Source: Saccharothrix longispora
Lineage (GTDB): Bacteria > Actinomycetota > Actinomycetes > Mycobacteriales > Pseudonocardiaceae
DNA: 64,000 nucleotides
Direction of reading: 5' to 3'
Assembly (NCBI RefSeq): GCF_030852425.1
Contig: NZ_NSDM01000002.1
Location: 372,001 to 436,000 of the forward strand
The notes beneath the pieces were generated by a model. It searched no databases. It worked only from the letters and a program-made list of their open reading frames with translations, and had not been told where the DNA came from. Below, in pieces: positions 60,780 through 64,000 of this stretch (its first letter is position 1; each line of letters opens with the position of its first letter). A program made the translations under genes and the position numbers.

Positions 60780-62192
60780 TTGTTACCAGACGTCAAGCAC
60801 ATCGGGCACGGCCTGCCGGACCACGACTCGCTGGTGGCGCGGGACGCCCGCCACGTCCTGCACCCGTGGGCCGACCTGTCCACCCTGGGCACCCAGGAGT
60901 CGCTGATCATCGCCGAGGCGCACGGCATCGAGGTGGCCGACAGCGCGGGCAGGACCTACCTCGACGCGATCGGCGGCATGTGGTGCGTCACCGTGGGCTA
61001 CGGGCACCCGGAGCTGGTCGAGGCGATGGCGGCCCAGGCGCGGAAGATGGCGTACTTCACGCCGTTCGGGGACGTCTCCAGCGAACCCGCCGCGCGACTG
61101 GCCGCGATGCTGGCCGACCTCACCCCCGGCGACCTCAACCGGGTGCAGTTCACCACCGGCGGCTCGACGGCGGTGGAGTCGGCGGTCCGGATCGCGCACT
61201 ACTACTTCGCCTCGCGCGGCCAGGCGGCCAAGCGGCACGTGCTGTCCCGGGTGAACGCCTACCACGGCGGCACGTACCTGACGGCGTCGCTGTCCGGCAA
61301 GTCCGCGGACCGCACGCTGTTCCAGTACGAGAGCGACTGGGTCCACCACCTGGAGAGCCCCGGCTACGACCCGGACACCTCACCGGTGTCCGCGGCGGAG
61401 CGCCTCGACGGGCTGGTCGCCGGGATGGAGCGGGCCATCGCCGGGATCGGGGCGGAGAACATCGCGTGCTTCGTCGCCGAGCCGATCCTCGCGTCGGGCG
61501 GCGTGCTCGTGCCACCGCCCGGCTACCACGAGGCGACGCTGGAGCTGTGCCGCCGCAACGACATCCTCTACGTCTCCGACGAGGTGGTCACCGGCTTCGG
61601 CCGGCTCGGGCACTTCTTCGCCTCCGAGGCGAAGTTCGGCGTCGTGCCGGACATGATCGTCACGGCCAAGGGCCTCACCTCGGGCTACCAGCCGCTCGGC
61701 GCGGTGATCGTGTCCGACCGCGTCGCCGAGTCGCTGGCCGCGAACGCCGACCGGGACAAGCCCGTCTTCTCCAACGGGTTCACCTACTCCGGGCACCCGG
61801 TGGCCTGTGCCACGGCCGTCGCCAACATCGAGGTGATGCGGCGCGACGACGTGTGCGGCCACGTGCTCGACGTCGGCCCGTACTTCATCCGGCGGCTGCG
61901 GGAGCTGCGCTCCTCGTCGATCGTCGCCGCGGTCCGGGGCGACCACCTGATGGCGTGCGTGGAGTGCCACGTGCCCGGCGAGGACGGCCCCACCGCCCGC
62001 AACCAGGCGCTGGCACGCCGCGTGGACGCGTACTGCGAGGAGGCGGGCCTGCTCGTGCGGCCCTACGAGAACCTCTGCATCATGTCGCCGCCGCTGATCA
62101 TCACGCGGGGCGAGGTCGACCGGATCGTCGACATCATGGCCGACTCGCTCGCCCGCGCGGAGCACGACCTGCGGACCGGCGCGGTCCGGTAA
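60780..62192 (+). CDS. Class III PLP aminotransferase
   Basis: 470 residues from TTG 60780, with AGGA a few bases upstream. Fold-I class III features: YLDAIGGMWCVTVGYGHPEL, QFTTGGSTAVESAVRIAHYY, SRVNAYHGGTYLTASLSG, IACFVAEPILASGGVLVPPP, LYVSDEVVTGFGRLGHFFAS (PLP Asp) and IVTAKGLTSGYQPLGAVIV with the Schiff-base Lys297. Members use omega-amino donors or beta-amino/diamino acids as substrates. In the cluster it could add an amino group to the ketone formed by the GlpD-like or KARI-like enzyme. Its start is 15 bases after the preceding stop. Confidence 0.93.
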   Translation: MLPDVKHIGHGLPDHDSLVARDARHVLHPWADLSTLGTQESLIIAEAHGIEVADSAGRTYLDAIGGMWCVTVGYGHPELVEAMAAQARKMAYFTPFGDVSSEPAARLAAMLADLTPGDLNRVQFTTGGSTAVESAVRIAHYYFASRGQAAKRHVLSRVNAYHGGTYLTASLSGKSADRTLFQYESDWVHHLESPGYDPDTSPVSAAERLDGLVAGMERAIAGIGAENIACFVAEPILASGGVLVPPPGYHEATLELCRRNDILYVSDEVVTGFGRLGHFFASEAKFGVVPDMIVTAKGLTSGYQPLGAVIVSDRVAESLAANADRDKPVFSNGFTYSGHPVACATAVANIEVMRRDDVCGHVLDVGPYFIRRLRELRSSSIVAAVRGDHLMACVECHVPGEDGPTARNQALARRVDAYCEEAGLLVRPYENLCIMSPPLIITRGEVDRIVDIMADSLARAEHDLRTGAVR

Positions 62193-62252
62193 CCGGCGCG
62201 ACCGCGGGACCGGACGACACCGACGAAGACCGGAAGACCTGGAAGTGGTGCC

Positions 62253-63662
62253 ATGGAAGCATCCTCATCGACCCTGGACTGCCGAGGGCTGCCCCCGGCC
62301 CTGGCGGTGCTGCGGATCAAGCAGGCCATCTCCGCCACCCGCGACGCCCACGCGCCCGTGCGGGTGGTGCTGGGCGAGGACTGCGGGCGCGACCGCGTGT
62401 CGCTCGCGCTCGGCGAGGCCGCCGGTCGGCTCCAGTACGCCGACGCGCCCGGCCCGGAGCCGACCCGCCCGTGGTGGCAGCGACGCGACCTGCGCTACCG
62501 GGACGGTCGCCTGCACCTGGGCGGAACCGACGTCGGGGAGCTGGCCGAGCAGGTCGGCACGCCCGCCTACGTCGTCCGGGCGGACCGGGTGCGCGAGAAC
62601 GTCGAGCGCCTGGCCGGCGCGATGGCCGCCGCGGACCTGGACCACCGCGTCTACTACGCCATCAAGGCCAACCGGTCGCCGGGCCTGCTGACCTACCTGC
62701 GCACCACCGGGCTGGTCGGCGTCGACGTGTGCTCGGCGGGCGAGCTGCTGCACGTGCTCGGCGCCGGGTTCGCTCCCGACTCGATCTCGTTCACCGGCAC
62801 GTCGCTGTCCCGCCGGGAGATCGAGCTGCTCACCCGCTTCCGGGGGCTGCGCGTCAACTTCGACTCGCTGTCCTCCCTGGACGCGTTCGGCCGGGCGTGC
62901 CCGGGGCGCGAGGTCGGCCTGCGCATCAACCCCGGTGTGGGCGTCGGCTACCACGGCGACGAGCGGCTGAACTACAGCGGCGCGCCCACCACCAAGTTCG
63001 GGATCTACCGCGAGCACCTCGACGAGGTGCGGGCGATCGCCGAGCGGTGGGACCTGGACGTCGTCCGGCTGCACTTCCACGTCGGCTGCGGCTTCCTGGA
63101 CGCGGAGCTGTCGCAGCTGGAGGACGCGCTCGACGCCGCCGACGCGTTCACCGGGCACTTCCCCGACCTGCGGGAGATCAACCTGGGCGGCGGGCTCGGC
63201 GTGCCGCACACCGCGGCGGACCGGGCGCTCGACCTCGACCGGTGGGCGGGCGCGGTGGCCCGCCGGTTCGCCGGGCGCGGTCTGGTCGTCGCCGTCGAAC
63301 CGGGTGACTACCTGGTGAAGGACGCGGGCCTGCTGCTCACCACGGTCACCTACGTGGAGCGGCGCCGCGACGTGCTGTTCGCCGGGCTCGACGCGGGCTT
63401 CAACCTCGCCGTGGAACCGGCCTTCTACGGGCTGCCCTGCGAACCCGTCGCGGTCGCGCCGCGACCGGACGGGGCCACCGCGACCTACACCGTGGTGGGC
63501 AACGTGAACGAGGCGCTCGACCGGTGGGCGTCCGACCACCGGATGCCCGAGCTGCGGGAGGGCGACCACGTGGCGCTCATCAACGCCGGCGGCTACGCGG
63601 CGTCGATGCGCTCGGACCACTGCCTGCGCGGGGAAGCCCGCGAAGTACTGCTGATCGACTGA
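62253..63662 (+). CDS. TusA-like domain fused to fold-III PLP decarboxylase (LysA-like)
   Basis: 469 residues from ATG 62253. Residues 1-75 resemble TusA/SirA: LDCRGLPPALAVLRIKQAIS keeps the LDxxGLxxPxxVLxxKxAI pattern but loses the active Cys-Pro. Residues about 90-469 are an alanine-racemase-fold decarboxylase: VYYAIKANRSPGLLTYLR (PLP Lys138), SFTGTSLSRREIELLTRF, LRINPGVGVGYHGD, HFHVGCGFLD, EINLGGGLGVPHT, AVEPGDYLVKDAGLLL and NAGGYAASMRSDH. The general-acid motif CESGD of LysA reads NEALD (Asn419 at the Cys position). Loss of that Cys suggests altered chemistry. Substrate may be a diamino or carboxy-amine precursor. Confidence 0.88.
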   Translation: MEASSSTLDCRGLPPALAVLRIKQAISATRDAHAPVRVVLGEDCGRDRVSLALGEAAGRLQYADAPGPEPTRPWWQRRDLRYRDGRLHLGGTDVGELAEQVGTPAYVVRADRVRENVERLAGAMAAADLDHRVYYAIKANRSPGLLTYLRTTGLVGVDVCSAGELLHVLGAGFAPDSISFTGTSLSRREIELLTRFRGLRVNFDSLSSLDAFGRACPGREVGLRINPGVGVGYHGDERLNYSGAPTTKFGIYREHLDEVRAIAERWDLDVVRLHFHVGCGFLDAELSQLEDALDAADAFTGHFPDLREINLGGGLGVPHTAADRALDLDRWAGAVARRFAGRGLVVAVEPGDYLVKDAGLLLTTVTYVERRRDVLFAGLDAGFNLAVEPAFYGLPCEPVAVAPRPDGATATYTVVGNVNEALDRWASDHRMPELREGDHVALINAGGYAASMRSDHCLRGEAREVLLID

Positions 63663-63713
63663 ATCCACCGACGCTTCCCACCAGCCGTCCGCGCTCTCCT
63701 TGGGGGTCTACCA

Positions 63714-64000
63714 ATGCGGTCAGAAAGCATGCTGTCAGCGTGGACGCACACTCCCGGCATCGCAGGCGACATCGTGCCCAGCTTCGCCTTCAACCCGACC
63801 GACCCGTGGACGACGACGTTCCAGGAAGCCCTCCGGCGCGCCGACCTCGCCGGCCGCCACGTGTACGAGGTCGGCGTGGGCACCGGGACGAACATCGCCT
63901 TCATGCTGCGCCAGTGCGGTGCGTCCATGGTGCTGGGCAGCGACCTGGACCCCCGGTTACCGCTGCTCGCGCAGCGGCTGATCGGCGAGATCGCGCCCGA
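63714..64000 (+). CDS. SAM-dependent methyltransferase, N-terminal part
   Basis: Starts at ATG 63714 and runs off the right edge; 95 codons are seen. It has DIVPSFAFNPTDPWTTTFQE and then HVYEVGVGTGTNIAFMLRQC, the SAM-binding motif I, followed by GASMVLGSDLDPRLPLLAQR. This start resembles the PrmC/HemK-type class I methyltransferases, but that is uncertain without the NPPY motif. It is 51 bases after the TusA/decarboxylase gene and is probably part of the same operon. Confidence 0.8.
   Translation, partial: MRSESMLSAWTHTPGIAGDIVPSFAFNPTDPWTTTFQEALRRADLAGRHVYEVGVGTGTNIAFMLRQCGASMVLGSDLDPRLPLLAQRLIGEIAP

Noticed and set aside
1..64000. tRNA, rRNA, intact insertion sequences or CRISPR arrays
   Set aside because: Scanned for conserved arms, CCA-type ends, transposase motifs and repeat-spacer patterns; none was recognised, though a covariance search could find a missed tRNA.

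Overview
The window is very G+C-rich with strongly third-position-biased codons. It carries features typical of mycelial actinomycetes: a SARP-type regulator, a mycothiol-dependent maleylpyruvate-isomerase-fold protein, an SPW-repeat membrane protein, PucR and ECF sigma regulators, many secreted hydrolases, and a hybrid NRPS/PKS locus. Gene content and style suggest the Pseudonocardiales (Saccharothrix/Actinosynnema/Lentzea-like), but that assignment is inference. No rRNA, tRNA, CRISPR array or intact insertion sequence was recognised.

Layout. 1-1950: a translationally coupled minus-strand trio (M20 deacylase, GNAT N-acyltransferase, MenC/N-succinylamino-acid-racemase start) that matches the known D- to L-amino-acid conversion pathway. 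2.1-3.8 kb: small membrane protein, Nudix hydrolase with a degenerate box, and a STAS anti-anti-sigma factor. 3.84-8.35 kb: a complete kdpFABC potassium pump preceded by a 27-codon membrane-peptide gene and by 11-bp-phased direct repeats that look like a KdpE operator; kdpDE is not in the window. 8.4-15.4 kb: Zn-ribbon YwqG-like protein, PP2C, an ECF sigma factor fused to its own zinc-finger/membrane/extracellular module, a mycothiol-dependent enzyme, short MetE-like methyltransferase, stand-alone TrpF and a SMI1/KNR4 protein. 15.4-30 kb: secreted GH92 mannosidase with a LacI-type operator, other secreted proteins, SARP regulator, a SelW-like Rdx protein, a MerR/VIT-vWA pair with a 12-bp inverted repeat, and several decayed genes. 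30-43.9 kb: a serine-less alpha/beta hydrolase, a TMEM165/GDT1 transporter under a yybP-ykoY manganese riboswitch, a double PAP2 protein, an integrase remnant, a DUF1906/PIG-L pair, exporter/LysR pair, PucR regulator and a beta-propeller protein, with further pseudogenes.

43.9-48.4 kb holds an M20 dipeptidase, a group II PLP decarboxylase and an unrecognised 243-residue protein in one operon, then a YbaK deacylase. After an A+T-rich promoter region, 48.84-64.0 kb is a biosynthetic gene cluster that runs off the window. It contains one 2579-residue synthase with apparent order TE-A-PCP-KS-AT-TE-KR-ACP, a glycerate-kinase-like P-loop kinase, a GlpD-like FAD enzyme, a ketol-acid-reductoisomerase-like enzyme, a class III aminotransferase, a fusion of a TusA-like domain to a fold-III PLP decarboxylase that lacks the family's catalytic cysteine, and the start of a methyltransferase. 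I read this as a pathway in which small-molecule enzymes make an unusual building block from a phosphorylated C3-like precursor and the synthase activates it, extends it by one malonyl unit, ketoreduces it and releases it. I do not recognise the combination as a described pathway; it is the strongest candidate for something new here.
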